NCBI GenBank assembly: GCA_022842245.1
Contig: JALHPZ010000034.1
Span: 1-64,000 of the forward strand
Source: Gemmataceae bacterium
GTDB taxonomy: Bacteria > Planctomycetota > Planctomycetia > Gemmatales > Gemmataceae
Length of the DNA stretch: 64,000 bases
Direction: 5' to 3'
The first letter of the stretch is position 1, and each line of letters starts with the position of its first letter. This document shows positions 1 through 8,977 of this stretch, piece by piece. The position numbers were made by a program, and so were the translations under genes. A model generated the notes under the pieces. It was not told where the DNA came from and searched no databases. It worked only from the letters and a program-made list of their open reading frames with translations.

Positions 1-53
1 GTAGCGACCAAAAACGCGATGTAATCTTCGGCGGTGGCGCGGGGCGGGTTCAT
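1..53 (-). CDS. Possible transposase start, cut by the window edge
   Basis: A leftward reading frame opens with ATG at 53 and stays open to base 1, giving MNPPRATAEDYIAFLVA. From memory this resembles the N-terminus of DDE transposases that are common in Gemmata-like genomes, but only 17 residues are visible and no catalytic residue can be checked. It lies head to head with the decayed methyltransferase gene, whose recognisable N-terminus begins near base 110, so an insertion here could explain the missing start codon of that gene. Alternative: a chance open frame. Confidence 0.35.
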   Translation of the reverse strand, partial: MNPPRATAEDYIAFLVA

Positions 54-109
54 GGCGCATCAACTTACCCGCCCACACCACCGAACGTCACCACCAAACC
101 ACCAACTGC

Positions 110-2938
110 GTAACTCCTAAAGCCGTTTCCAAGCTCGCCGAGGCGCCCTTCGACCCGGTCGAATTCCCCTACGCCTTCCTCGAAGCCTTCGGCAACAAGG
201 AGACCACGCTCAAGCGGCTGCGCAGCGGCAACTCCAACAAGTCCGACTGCGGCGGCGTGCTCCAGCGCGGGAACATCCACATCACGGTCTGCGACGAAGG
301 CCACGTCCCCGAAGCGCTGGCGACCCTCCGGCACAGTCCCTCCACCGCCAGCCAGAAGGCCAAGTTCATTCTCGCCACCGACGGGAAGACCTTCGAGGCC
401 GAGAACCTCGTCGATGGCGGCACCGTCGCCTGCCCCTACTCCGACTTCCCGGACCACTTCGGCTTCTTCCTGCCGCTCGCCGGCATCACCGTCGTCCGGC
501 AGATCGCCGAGAACGCCTTCGACATCAAGGCCACCGGCCGTCTCAACCGCCTCTACGTCGAACTCCTGAAGCACAACCCCGACTGGGACACGGACGCCCG
601 CCGCGAAGACCTCAACCATTTCTTCGCCCGCATCATCTTCTGCTTTTTCGCCGAGGACACGCAGATCTTCGCCGACGCCGGGCTGTTCACCGACACCGTC
701 AACCGGATGAGCGAGCGCGACGGATCGAACGTGCACGACGTCCTCGCCGAGCTTTTCCGCGCGATGAACACGCCGCACCCGGACCGGCCGGACGCCAAGC
801 TGCGCAGCTGGGCGGAACCGTTCCCGTACGTCAACGGCAACCTCTTCTCCGGCAATCTGGAATCGCCGCGGTTCAACCGGGCCGCGCGGTCGTACCTCAT
901 CCACGTCGGCAGCCTGGATTGGAAGAAGATCAACCCGGACATCTTCGGCTCGATGATCCAGGCTGTCGCCGACGACGAGGAGCGCGGCGCCCTCGGCATG
1001 CACTACACCAGCGTGCCGAACATCCTGAAGGTGCTGAACCCGCTCTTCCTCGACGACCTGCGGCAGAAGCTCCAAGAAGCCGGCGACGGCTCCACGCCCG
1101 CCAGCAAGGGCCAACTCAAGCGCCTGCGCGACCGCCTCGCCCGCATCCGCGTCTTTGACCCCGCCTGCGGCAGCGGCAACTTCCTCGTCATCGCCTACAA
1201 GGAGATGCGGCAGATCGAGGCCGCCATCAACGAGCGCCGCGGCGAGCGCGACCTGCCATCGGTCATCCCGATGACCAACTTCCGCGGCATCGAGATCCGC
1301 CACTTCGCCGCCGAGATCGCCCGGCTGGCGCTGATCATCGCCAAGTTCCAGTGCGACGCCCTGCACATCAGCTAGCAGTTCGCCCGCTCGCAGGTCATCC
1401 CGCTGGACAAGGAGAACTGGATCACCTGCGGCAACGCTCTACGCCTTGACTGGTTGAAGATCTGCCCGCCCACCGGCACGGGCGTGAAGTTGCATGCCGA
1501 CGACCTGTTTAGCACGCCGCTCGACCAGCCAGAGATCGACTTCGAGAACGCTGGCGGGGAGACGTACATCTGCGGAAATCCGCCATACAAGGGCAGTCAG
1601 TGGCAAGGGGACGAACAGAAGAATGATCTTGAAGCGATTTTCGACGGGAAGACGCGCAACTGGGGCTCGCTCGATTACGTCTCTGGTTGGCTAATGAAGG
1701 CCGCCGACTACGGCACATGCACCAAATGCACTGCCGCATTCGTGTGTACCAAGACGGTGTGCCAAGGACGCCACATCGAAAACTTGTGGCCGGCAATCAT
1801 CGCTACTTCCAGCGAAATCGACTTCGCCTACGCCAGCTTCGAGTGGTCGAACCTCGCAAGCCACAATGCCGGCGTAACGGTCGCGATTGTCGGGATTACG
1901 CGAGAACCGGGCCGGCTTCGAAGGCTCTTCGGCGTCGACAATGCAGGGCAATCGACAGTCAAGGAAGTCGCGAACATCAACGCTTATCTCGTCCCCGCTC
2001 CGAACGTCGTTGTAAAGAAGGCTTCTACGCCAATCTCTGAAGTCAACGAAATGACCTTCGGGAACATGCCGAACGATGGCGGATTCCTACTCGTCGAATC
2101 GTCGGAGGCAGGTCGCTTACTGCGTGCAGGCGAAGTTCCTGCGAAGTTCGTTCGGCCGTTCGTGGGCTCTTACGAGTACATTCATGGCCTTGATAAACGA
2201 TGCATTTGGGTTCACGAGAACGACTTCACGGAAGCATCTGACAACAAGTGGTTGCGGTTTCGCTTTGAGGCAGTGAAACGAAAAAGGTCAGAATCGGATC
2301 GCGCGACGACGATCGCCCTTGCAGAATTGCCGTACCGCTTTGGTGAGGTTCGTCAAACGGGTAGTGAGCGAACGATAGTTATTCCGGGCGTCAGTTCGCA
2401 ATCGCGCGAGTACCTGCCCTGCGGCTTGCTTCCTTCCGGCACGATCATCAGCAACAAGAACTTCGCGATCTTCGACGGGCCGCTCTGGAACCTGGCGCTT
2501 CTGACGTCGAAGCTTCACATTGTGTGGATCGCCACGGTCTGCGTGCGCTTGAGAACCGACTACTCCTACTCCAACACGCTCGGCTGGAACACGTTCCCCG
2601 TGCCGCCGTTGTCGGAGCAGAACAAGGCGGACCTGACGCGGTGTGCGGAGGAGATCCTGCTGGCCCGCGAGGCGCACTTCCCGGCGACGATCGCCGATCT
2701 GTACGACCCCGAGGCGATGCCCGCCGACCTGCGGGCCGCCCACGACCGCAACGACGAGACGCTCGAACGCATCTACATCGGCCGCCGGTTCAAAAACGAC
2801 ACCGAACGGCTGGAGAAGCTCTTCGAGCTGTACACGCAGATGATCGAGAAGCAGAAGAAGATTGAGAAACCCGCGTCGAAACGAACTCAAACTCGCCAAT
2901 CCCGCAAGCGTGGCGGAGCGGGCGGACAACCGACCTGA
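110..2938 (+). pseudogene. MmeI-type DNA methyltransferase, split by in-frame TAG
   Basis: This was one gene of about 940 codons for an MmeI/Type IIL-like adenine-specific DNA methyltransferase of a restriction-modification system. One reading frame carries family-like sequence from about base 110, SAM motif I (FDPACGSGNF, bases 1153-1182), the catalytic NPPY motif (near 1576-1587), a less GC-rich target-recognition part, and a C-terminal helical tail to 2938. Two lesions are visible. TAG at 1373-1375 interrupts the frame just after motif I, and the frame is otherwise unbroken on both sides. There is also no ATG, GTG or TTG in frame between the TAG at 2-4 and the GTG at 257, although family-like sequence starts about 49 codons before 257. 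Pieces 257-1375 and 1454-2938 could be translated separately, each with one motif. Amber readthrough or a sequencing error are the alternatives. Confidence 0.8.
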
Positions 2939-2977
2939 TGGTCTGCGTCGGACCTTGTTAAAATCCGGGTAAAGTCC

Positions 2978-3247
2978 ATGGCTTTCGATTTCATCCTCTG
3001 GGACCTCGACGACGATCCCGACGGGAATGTCCGTCATTGCCTGGATCACGATGTGACGAAGGAAGAAGTCGAAGATGTCGTGCAAGACCCCTCGTCCCGT
3101 GCGGGGGTCAGCCGTTCGTCCGGAATGCCTGTGATCTTCGGAAATACCCGTACTGGTCGGCATCTGATCGTCGTCTATGAGAAGATCGACGATGCCACCA
3201 TTTACCCGATCACCGCTTACGACGTCGATCGGAAGGCTCGATCATGA
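2978..3247 (+). CDS. Small BrnT/RelE-like toxin candidate
   Basis: An 89-residue acidic protein. It has a central DVTKEEVEDVV segment, an arginine/serine-rich stretch, and strands GRHLIVVYEKID and TIYPITAYDV near the end. This layout, with a helix followed by an antiparallel sheet ending in a tyrosine/aspartate segment, is like small ribosome-dependent RNase toxins of the BrnT/RelE kind and their DUF4258-like relatives. The family call is by pattern, not by alignment. It starts 39 bases after the methyltransferase remnant, and its TGA overlaps the ATG of the helicase gene by 4 bases (ATGA), so the two are translationally coupled. The helicase N-terminus looks like the expected antitoxin. Confidence 0.55.
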   Translation: MAFDFILWDLDDDPDGNVRHCLDHDVTKEEVEDVVQDPSSRAGVSRSSGMPVIFGNTRTGRHLIVVYEKIDDATIYPITAYDVDRKARS

Positions 3248-5418
3248 AACGAATCGTCCGCGACCGACGGCTGACTCCGGAAGAGTCGGCCAAGTACCAA
3301 CGGATTCGAGAGCAAGTCGAGACTGATTTGCCCGATCTCGTTGCTCAGTTTCAACAATCACGGGACGTGAAAGGGTCGACTCACTCGATCCCTTCCGTCT
3401 CCGTCCGCTATGCCCACGATGGCAGTTCGACGAAGGCGAACGCGGCCGGCATGCGGCCGATGCAGGAGCGCGTCTGGCTGCGGCGCGGCGAGCAGTACCT
3501 GCTGATCAAGTCGCCGCCAGCGTCGGGCAAGAGCCGGGCGCTGATGTTCGTCGCCCTGGACAAGCTGGCGAATCAGAAGCTCAAGCAGGCGATCATTGTC
3601 GTGCCGGAGAAGTCGATCGGTTCCAGCTTCCACGACGAGCCGCTCAGCCAGTTCGGCTTTTGGGCGGACTGGAAAGTCGAGCCGAAGTGGAACCTCTGCG
3701 ACGCGCCCGGTGGCGACAACGGCGGCAAGGTGGACGCGGTGAAGAAGTTCCTTGACGGCGGCGACAAAGTGCTCGTCTGCACGCATGCCACCTTCCGCTT
3801 CGCGGTCGAACGATTCGGCGTGGAGGCGTTCGACGACCGGTTGATTGCGATCGACGAGTTCCACCACGTCTCGGCGAACCCGGACAGCCGGCTCGGCGAC
3901 CATGTCAAGAGGTTCATCGCTCGCGACAAGGTGCACATCGTCGCAATGACGGGTTCGTACTTCCGCGGCGACGCCGAGGCCGTGCTGCACCCGGACGACG
4001 AAGCGAAGTTCGACACCGTCACGTATACGTACTACGAGCAGCTCAACGGCTATTCGCACCTGAAACAACTCGACATCGGCTACTACTTCTACACGGGCAG
4101 CTACACGGACGAAATCCTGAAGGTGCTCAACCCGGCCGAGAAGACGATCCTGCACATCCCGAACGTGAACTCGCGCGAGAGCACGAAGGACAAGATCAAG
4201 GAAGTCGAGCACATTATCGAGGAACTCGGCGACTGGCAGGGCGTCGATCCGAAGACCGGCTTCCAATTGGTCAAGGCTGCCGGCGGCCGGGTAATCAGAA
4301 TCGCAGACCTCGTGGACGACGATCCGGCGAAGCGGGAAAAGGTGTCCGCGGCCCTGAAGGATGCTGCGCAGAAGAACAACCGCGACCACGTGGACATCAT
4401 CATCGCGCTGGGGATGGCGAAGGAGGGCTTTGACTGGATCTGGTGCGAGCATGCGCTGACGGTGGGGTATCGGTCGAGCCTGACGGAGATCGTGCAGATC
4501 ATCGGCCGGGCGACCCGGGATGCGCCCGGCAAGACGCGGGCGCGGTTCACGAATTTGATCGCCGAGCCGGACGCGAGCGAGGAATCGGTCACGGAAGCGG
4601 TCAACGATACGCTGAAGGCCATCGCCGCGAGCCTGTTGATGGAGCAGGTGTTGGCTCCGCGGTTCGAGTTCCGCCCGAAGCACGCGAACAATGAAGCGAT
4701 CCCCGGCCTCGACTACGGGGCCGATGGCTACGATCCGAACAAGTGCAATGTCGGCATCGATCCGACGACGGGTGTCGTCCAGATGGAGATCAAGGGACTC
4801 GCCGAGCCGAAAAGTCCGGAAGCGACGCGCATCTGTCGCGAGGATTTGACGGAGTTGGTCACGGCGTTCGTGCAGGAAAAACAAGTGCTGGAGAAGGGTC
4901 TATTCGATACGGAGATGCCCCCGGAAGAATTGACGCAGGTTCGGATGGGAAAGATCGTACAGGAGAAGTTCCCGGCACTCGACGCGGAGGATCAGGAAGC
5001 GGTCCGACAACATGCGGTGGCAGCGCTGACGGTCGTGCAGCAGGCGAAGAAGGCGTCGATGGAGGGCGGCGATGCCAACAAGAACACGGCACTGATCGAC
5101 GGCGTGAGGAGCTTCGCGTTGTCAGTGCGGGAACTGGACATCGACCTGATCGATCGCATCAATCCCTTCGGCGAAGCGTACGCGATCCTGGCGAAGTCGA
5201 TGGGCGAGGAGCGGCTGAAGGCGGTGGCAGCGGTGATTGCAGCCAAGAAAGCAAGCATGACGCTGGACGAAGCCCGCGATCTGGCGAAGCGAGCAAGGCG
5301 GTTCAAAGAGGAGAAGGGGCGACTACCGTCGCTGACAGCCGCGGACCCCTGGGAAAAGCGTATGGCTGAAGGCATCGCCTTCCTGCAACGCAAGGTCAAG
5401 GAGAGCGGCAATGCCTGA
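3244..5418 (+). CDS. SF2 DEAD/DEAH helicase with antitoxin-like N-terminus
   Basis: A 724-residue superfamily 2 helicase/ATPase of restriction or defence type. The Walker A segment SPPASGKS is at residues 90-97, the DEFH box at 204-207, a TGS motif near 236-238, and motif VI (QIIGRATR) at 418-425. Residues 1-37 (MKRIVRDRRLTPEESAKYQR and on) do not look like helicase. They resemble small antitoxins paired with BrnT/RelE-like toxins, and the toxin-like gene lies directly upstream with a 4-base overlap. Helicase-like sequence begins near residue 52, and an in-frame GTG at 3367 could be an internal start for a helicase-only product. The C-terminal 250 residues are helical and carry no domain I recognise. 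The stop overlaps the next gene by 8 bases. Confidence 0.85.
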   Translation: MKRIVRDRRLTPEESAKYQRIREQVETDLPDLVAQFQQSRDVKGSTHSIPSVSVRYAHDGSSTKANAAGMRPMQERVWLRRGEQYLLIKSPPASGKSRALMFVALDKLANQKLKQAIIVVPEKSIGSSFHDEPLSQFGFWADWKVEPKWNLCDAPGGDNGGKVDAVKKFLDGGDKVLVCTHATFRFAVERFGVEAFDDRLIAIDEFHHVSANPDSRLGDHVKRFIARDKVHIVAMTGSYFRGDAEAVLHPDDEAKFDTVTYTYYEQLNGYSHLKQLDIGYYFYTGSYTDEILKVLNPAEKTILHIPNVNSRESTKDKIKEVEHIIEELGDWQGVDPKTGFQLVKAAGGRVIRIADLVDDDPAKREKVSAALKDAAQKNNRDHVDIIIALGMAKEGFDWIWCEHALTVGYRSSLTEIVQIIGRATRDAPGKTRARFTNLIAEPDASEESVTEAVNDTLKAIAASLLMEQVLAPRFEFRPKHANNEAIPGLDYGADGYDPNKCNVGIDPTTGVVQMEIKGLAEPKSPEATRICREDLTELVTAFVQEKQVLEKGLFDTEMPPEELTQVRMGKIVQEKFPALDAEDQEAVRQHAVAALTVVQQAKKASMEGGDANKNTALIDGVRSFALSVRELDIDLIDRINPFGEAYAILAKSMGEERLKAVAAVIAAKKASMTLDEARDLAKRARRFKEEKGRLPSLTAADPWEKRMAEGIAFLQRKVKESGNA

Positions 5419-6601
5419 GCAAGTCACGGACGAAGACCTCGAACTCCTCGGCGATCTGGGCGTCGACACGGCACCGGAGACGAAGGGAGGCCGTTCTGCC
5501 CGCGAGCAGCGCATCATCGCGGGATTCGAGGAGATCGAACGTTTCGTCGAGCAGAACGGACGACTCCCCCGGCATGGCGAAGGATTGGATATCTTCGAAC
5601 GTTTGTACGCTGTGCGGCTGGATCGAATCCGGGAATCGGCCGAATGTCGCGAAGTGTTGAAGGGATTGGACCCCCGCGGCTTGTTGGAAGCCGATGTAAC
5701 ACTCTCTCCGGTCAACGAAAACGAAAGCGACGAAGAACTACTCGCAGCGCTCGGCGCCGATGATGTGGCGCATGACGATGTCACGAAGTTGGTGCACGTC
5801 CGATCGCGCGAGGAGATCCAGGCTGCCGAGGAGATTGCCCGCCGGACCCGCTGCGAAGACTTCGATCAGTTCCGGCCGATATTCGAACGTGTCCAACAGG
5901 AGTTGGATTCCGGAGTGAGAAAGACAGTCAAGTACAAGGAATACGCCGATATCAAGAAGGACGACCTGTTCATTCTCGAAGGACAGAAAGTGATCGTTGC
6001 GGATCGGGGTACGAGCTTCGTGACCGACTACGACCGCACGAACCGGCGCCTTCGCGTCATCTACGACAATGGCACCGAAAGCGATCTCCTGCTTCGATCG
6101 CTGCAACGTGCGTTGTACAAGGACCCATCCAGCCGTCGCATCACGGATTTGGAATCCGGGACTCTCTTTTCCGAAGTCGAAACCGACGACGATCAGGCGG
6201 CCGGCTACATCTACGTGCTCCGTAGCCTTTCCGATCATCCGTTCGTCGTTCAGAATCGGGCAGTAATGCACAAGATCGGAGTGACGGGCGGGTCGGTCAA
6301 GAGCCGCATTGCCGGCGCGAAGAAGGATCCGACGTACTTGTTGGCCGATGTCGAAGTCGTCGCGGAGTATCGGCTCGCGAACGTCAATCGCAAGAAGCTC
6401 GAAACGCTTCTCCATAAGTTTTTCGCGACCGCCCGATTCGATATGGAACTGAAGGATCGGTTCGGAGCGAATGTGGAACCGCGAGAATGGTTCCTCGTAC
6501 CCTTGTCGGCGATCGAAGAGGCGATCCGGAGAATCAAGGATGGAACGTTGGGTGACCACCGATACGACCGTGAAACAGCCCGGCTCGTACCTTCGGAGTA
6601 A
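5411..6601 (+). CDS. GIY-YIG nuclease, T5orf172-like
   Basis: A 396-residue protein whose C-terminal part (about residues 264-380) is a GIY-YIG fold of the T5orf172/MUG113 kind. GYIYVLRS supplies the GIY-like strand, KIGVTGGSVKSRI the second strand and arginine helix, and a downstream helix carries ETLLHKFF with the expected glutamate. FGANVEPREWF then matches the usual end of this domain. The N-terminal half is acidic and helical, with no recognised domain; it might bind the helicase or DNA. The gene overlaps the helicase by 8 bases and ends the defence operon. The likely role is the nuclease of a restriction-like system that also uses the methyltransferase and helicase, which is inferred from context. 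Confidence 0.8.
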   Translation: MPEQVTDEDLELLGDLGVDTAPETKGGRSAREQRIIAGFEEIERFVEQNGRLPRHGEGLDIFERLYAVRLDRIRESAECREVLKGLDPRGLLEADVTLSPVNENESDEELLAALGADDVAHDDVTKLVHVRSREEIQAAEEIARRTRCEDFDQFRPIFERVQQELDSGVRKTVKYKEYADIKKDDLFILEGQKVIVADRGTSFVTDYDRTNRRLRVIYDNGTESDLLLRSLQRALYKDPSSRRITDLESGTLFSEVETDDDQAAGYIYVLRSLSDHPFVVQNRAVMHKIGVTGGSVKSRIAGAKKDPTYLLADVEVVAEYRLANVNRKKLETLLHKFFATARFDMELKDRFGANVEPREWFLVPLSAIEEAIRRIKDGTLGDHRYDRETARLVPSE

Positions 6602-7024
6602 GAATCGCGTGTGGTATTTTTTGCACGTTGACTCTCATCTCCAGCCTCTGGTTGGCCCTCCGACAATTCTAGATTCGCCTCAATAAAAACGTGACACGCC
6701 GCCAAGCGGAACCCCTCTACGTCGCTACCGACCTCGCTGCCTCGTCGGTCTTAGCCGAAGGCATCGAACCGCGCCGACTCGTCTTCCTCGACGAGGCCTT
6801 CGGCACTACGGATATGACCCGCCTATGCTGTAGGGGGGGGGCGTGGTGCACAACGGAACGTGCCGTCGCAACGGCGGAATTTCCGCAGTTGGACGCGGGG
6901 AGGTTAACGGAAAGCCGCCAACTTCTTTTCGTGTTACTACGGCATATCCGCCCGCGTAGCAAAATCGTAGCAATTTGATTTCTAGAGCAGCCGACGACTT
7001 GCGCTTTTTATCTTGAATTCCCAG
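6602..7024. other. Intergenic region between defence operon and tRNA-Lys
   Basis: It holds the IS630-type fragment at about 6691-6840 and otherwise no gene I can support. The last 60 bases next to the tRNA are AT-rich compared with the surroundings. No terminator hairpin or direct repeat of the tRNA end was seen within this stretch. Confidence 0.5.
6691..6840 (+). pseudogene. IS630-type transposase fragment
   Basis: A short frame starting GTG at 6691 encodes RRLVFLDEAFGTTDMTRL, which matches the first catalytic aspartate region of IS630/Tc1-type transposases (LVFLDE followed by a TxMTR segment). Similarity ends near the run of nine G at about 6833-6841, where a frameshift may have occurred. 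Neither the upstream helix-turn-helix part nor the later catalytic residues can be found nearby. It is a decayed insertion-sequence remnant between the defence operon and tRNA-Lys. Confidence 0.5.
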
Positions 7025-7097
7025 TGAAGCCGGTGGGGATCGAACCCACGACCCGCAGATTAAAAGTCTGCTGCTCTACCATCTGAGCTACGGCTCC
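7025..7097 (-). tRNA. tRNA-Lys (anticodon TTT)
   Basis: The reverse strand folds as a full cloverleaf of 73 bases. The acceptor stem GGAGCCG pairs with CGGCTTC, allowing one G-U pair. The D-arm is followed by an anticodon stem CAGA/TCTG with loop CTTTTAA (anticodon TTT), and the T-arm is GTGGG-TTCGATC-CCCAC. The discriminator base is A, and CCA is not encoded. The 3' end faces the defence island on the left, which is the usual side for island integration. Confidence 0.95.
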
Positions 7098-7207
7098 GGA
7101 ACCTTCAGTCTACAAAGACTACCTTTGCCGCCAAGAGTTCGCGCGCGATCCGAATTGCACGGACTGCGAGCTTGACCGGCCCAGCGGTGGGTCGCTATCG
7201 TATTGGC

Positions 7208-7546
7208 ATGATCGCTCGGATCATCATTGCCGTTTTGCTCGTGGCGGGTCCGCTCCCGTTCCGCGTCTGCGCCTGCGAAGCCGACTACCACGCGACCGGT
7301 CCGACGACTGGCGATACGACGGAACCCGTCCACCACGAACCCGATTGCCCGCTGGCGAAGCCGCCGCATCCGAAGCCGGCCGTGCTCTCGCCCCATTCAT
7401 CATTTGATCCCGCCGACGCACCCACCATCGTCGAACCAATCGCCGTTCCGTTGATCTTCAAAATACTGATCGTCGAACGGAGCGCGTTCGATTCTCCCGA
7501 TCCGTCCTGTCCTCGCTGGCTCGTTCATCTCGCGATTCAAATCTAG
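7208..7546 (+). CDS. Small secreted His-rich protein before metal efflux genes
   Basis: A 112-residue protein starting at ATG 7208 with a clear signal peptide (MIARIIIAVLLVAGPLPFRV), then CAC, which could be a lipobox-like or metal-binding cysteine pair. The mature part has scattered histidines and cysteines (EPVHHEPDCPLAKPPHPKP). An ATG 12 codons upstream is in frame but would hide the signal peptide. It sits 59 bases ahead of the CzcB-like gene, so a periplasmic metal-binding or sensing role in the efflux operon is plausible. I do not recognise a family. Confidence 0.6.
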   Translation: MIARIIIAVLLVAGPLPFRVCACEADYHATGPTTGDTTEPVHHEPDCPLAKPPHPKPAVLSPHSSFDPADAPTIVEPIAVPLIFKILIVERSAFDSPDPSCPRWLVHLAIQI

Positions 7547-7605
7547 GCGTTGCTGCGCGCCATTCTTCGCATCAAACACCGCTAATTCGTTTTTCCGAGT
7601 CTGAA

Positions 7606-8967
7606 ATGAGCATCCGTCGTTGGTTGGCCACGGCCGGCGCGGTCGCGTTGGCGTCCGCCGGTGCCTTTGCGGCTTATCGGCACCAGGACCGCTGGGTGCC
7701 GCATTTGTTCCCGGGAACCAGCGCGCCGGGCGACGCGGTGCCGGAGCCGGACGGGCACGATCATGGGGGTGCAGATCGCGTGAAACTGTCGCCCCAGGCG
7801 CAGAAGAATCTTGGCCTTCTGGTGGATACGATCGAACCGCGCGAGTATTGGCGGACAATCGCAATTCCCGGTTCGGTCGTGGATCGGCCGGGTGAAAGCG
7901 ATCGCTCGGTGCCGTCGCGCGTGGCGGGGATCGTCGCGGAGATTCTGGCGAAGCCGGGCGACACCGTGAAGGCGGGCGACGCGCTCTTCGTGCTGCACTT
8001 GGCCAGCGAATACCTGCAGGGCACGCAGACGGATCTCGTGAAGAGCGCGCGCGAACTGGAGATCGCGACCGCGCGGCGCGACCGCGTGGCCGAGGCCGTC
8101 AAGAAGGGCACCCAATCCGGCACGGCGCTCATCGATGAGGAGAGCCAGGTCAAGCGGTTCACCACGCAGGTGCAGGCGTACCGTCGGCAGCTCGCGCTCT
8201 TCGGTTTTACGGCCGAACAGGTCGATCGGGCGGAAAAGGGGGAGATCGTCACACAGGTGACGGTGTCTGCGCCGGGATCGCCCGGCCAGGTGTTCGAAGT
8301 GCAGGACCTGAAGGCGAGTTTGGGCGAATCGGTGCCGGCGGGGCAGTCGCTCTCGACGCTCGCGAATCACCAGAAACTCTACGTCGAGGGGCGGGCATTC
8401 AAGACGGAGGCGGAGGCGTTGGCGCGGGCGATCCGGGATCGCTTGCCGATCCGCGCGGAGTTCGCGGATGAGACACCGGGAGCGTGGAAGCCGCAGGAGC
8501 CGCTGGCAATCCGGCACCTGTCGAACCAAGTGGACCCGGTCACGCGCACGTTCGCGTTCTATCTGCCACTGGAGAACGAGCCGAAGATGATCGAGCGGGA
8601 CGGTGCGCGGCATTTCCTGTGGCGGTACCGTCCCGGTCAGCGTGTCCGCCTGCGCGTGCCGGTCGAGAAGTTGTCCACGCCGTCGCAGGACGGTGCGACC
8701 GCGATTCTGCCGTTCGTGCTCCCGGCTGATGGCGTCGTCCGCGAGGGGGCGGAGACGTACGTCTTCGTGCAGAGCGGGGACATCTTCCTCCGCAAGCCGG
8801 TCCACGTCCTCCACGAGGAACGGGACGAAGTCGTGGTGGCGAACGATGGCAGCGTGAGCGAGGCCGACTTCGTGGTGCTGAACCGCGCGGCGGCACTCAA
8901 TCGGGCATTGAAGGCTTCCGCGGCCGAAGGCGGCGGTCACGGGCACGATCACGGCCACGAGCACTAA
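7606..8967 (+). CDS. RND efflux periplasmic adaptor, CzcB-like
   Basis: A 453-residue membrane-fusion (HlyD/CzcB) protein that links an inner-membrane RND pump to the outer membrane. It has an N-terminal membrane anchor (residues 5-24), a short HDH segment, the lipoyl/barrel-sandwich part SRVAGIVAEILAKPGDTVKAG, a coiled-coil hairpin rich in Arg/Glu, and beta-barrel and membrane-proximal domains. The C-terminus ends in a histidine-rich metal-binding tail (GHGHDHGHEH), which points to divalent metals such as Zn, Co or Cd. The pump gene starts 10 bases downstream. No outer-membrane CzcC-like gene is present here. Confidence 0.9.
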   Translation: MSIRRWLATAGAVALASAGAFAAYRHQDRWVPHLFPGTSAPGDAVPEPDGHDHGGADRVKLSPQAQKNLGLLVDTIEPREYWRTIAIPGSVVDRPGESDRSVPSRVAGIVAEILAKPGDTVKAGDALFVLHLASEYLQGTQTDLVKSARELEIATARRDRVAEAVKKGTQSGTALIDEESQVKRFTTQVQAYRRQLALFGFTAEQVDRAEKGEIVTQVTVSAPGSPGQVFEVQDLKASLGESVPAGQSLSTLANHQKLYVEGRAFKTEAEALARAIRDRLPIRAEFADETPGAWKPQEPLAIRHLSNQVDPVTRTFAFYLPLENEPKMIERDGARHFLWRYRPGQRVRLRVPVEKLSTPSQDGATAILPFVLPADGVVREGAETYVFVQSGDIFLRKPVHVLHEERDEVVVANDGSVSEADFVVLNRAAALNRALKASAAEGGGHGHDHGHEH

Positions 8968-8977
8968 CGGGATATCC

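Noticed and set aside
65..1366. Long reverse-strand open frame over the methyltransferase
   Set aside because: It is antisense to family-like coding sequence, low in complexity (Val/Gly/Ala/Glu/Asp-rich), and typical of high-GC shadow frames.
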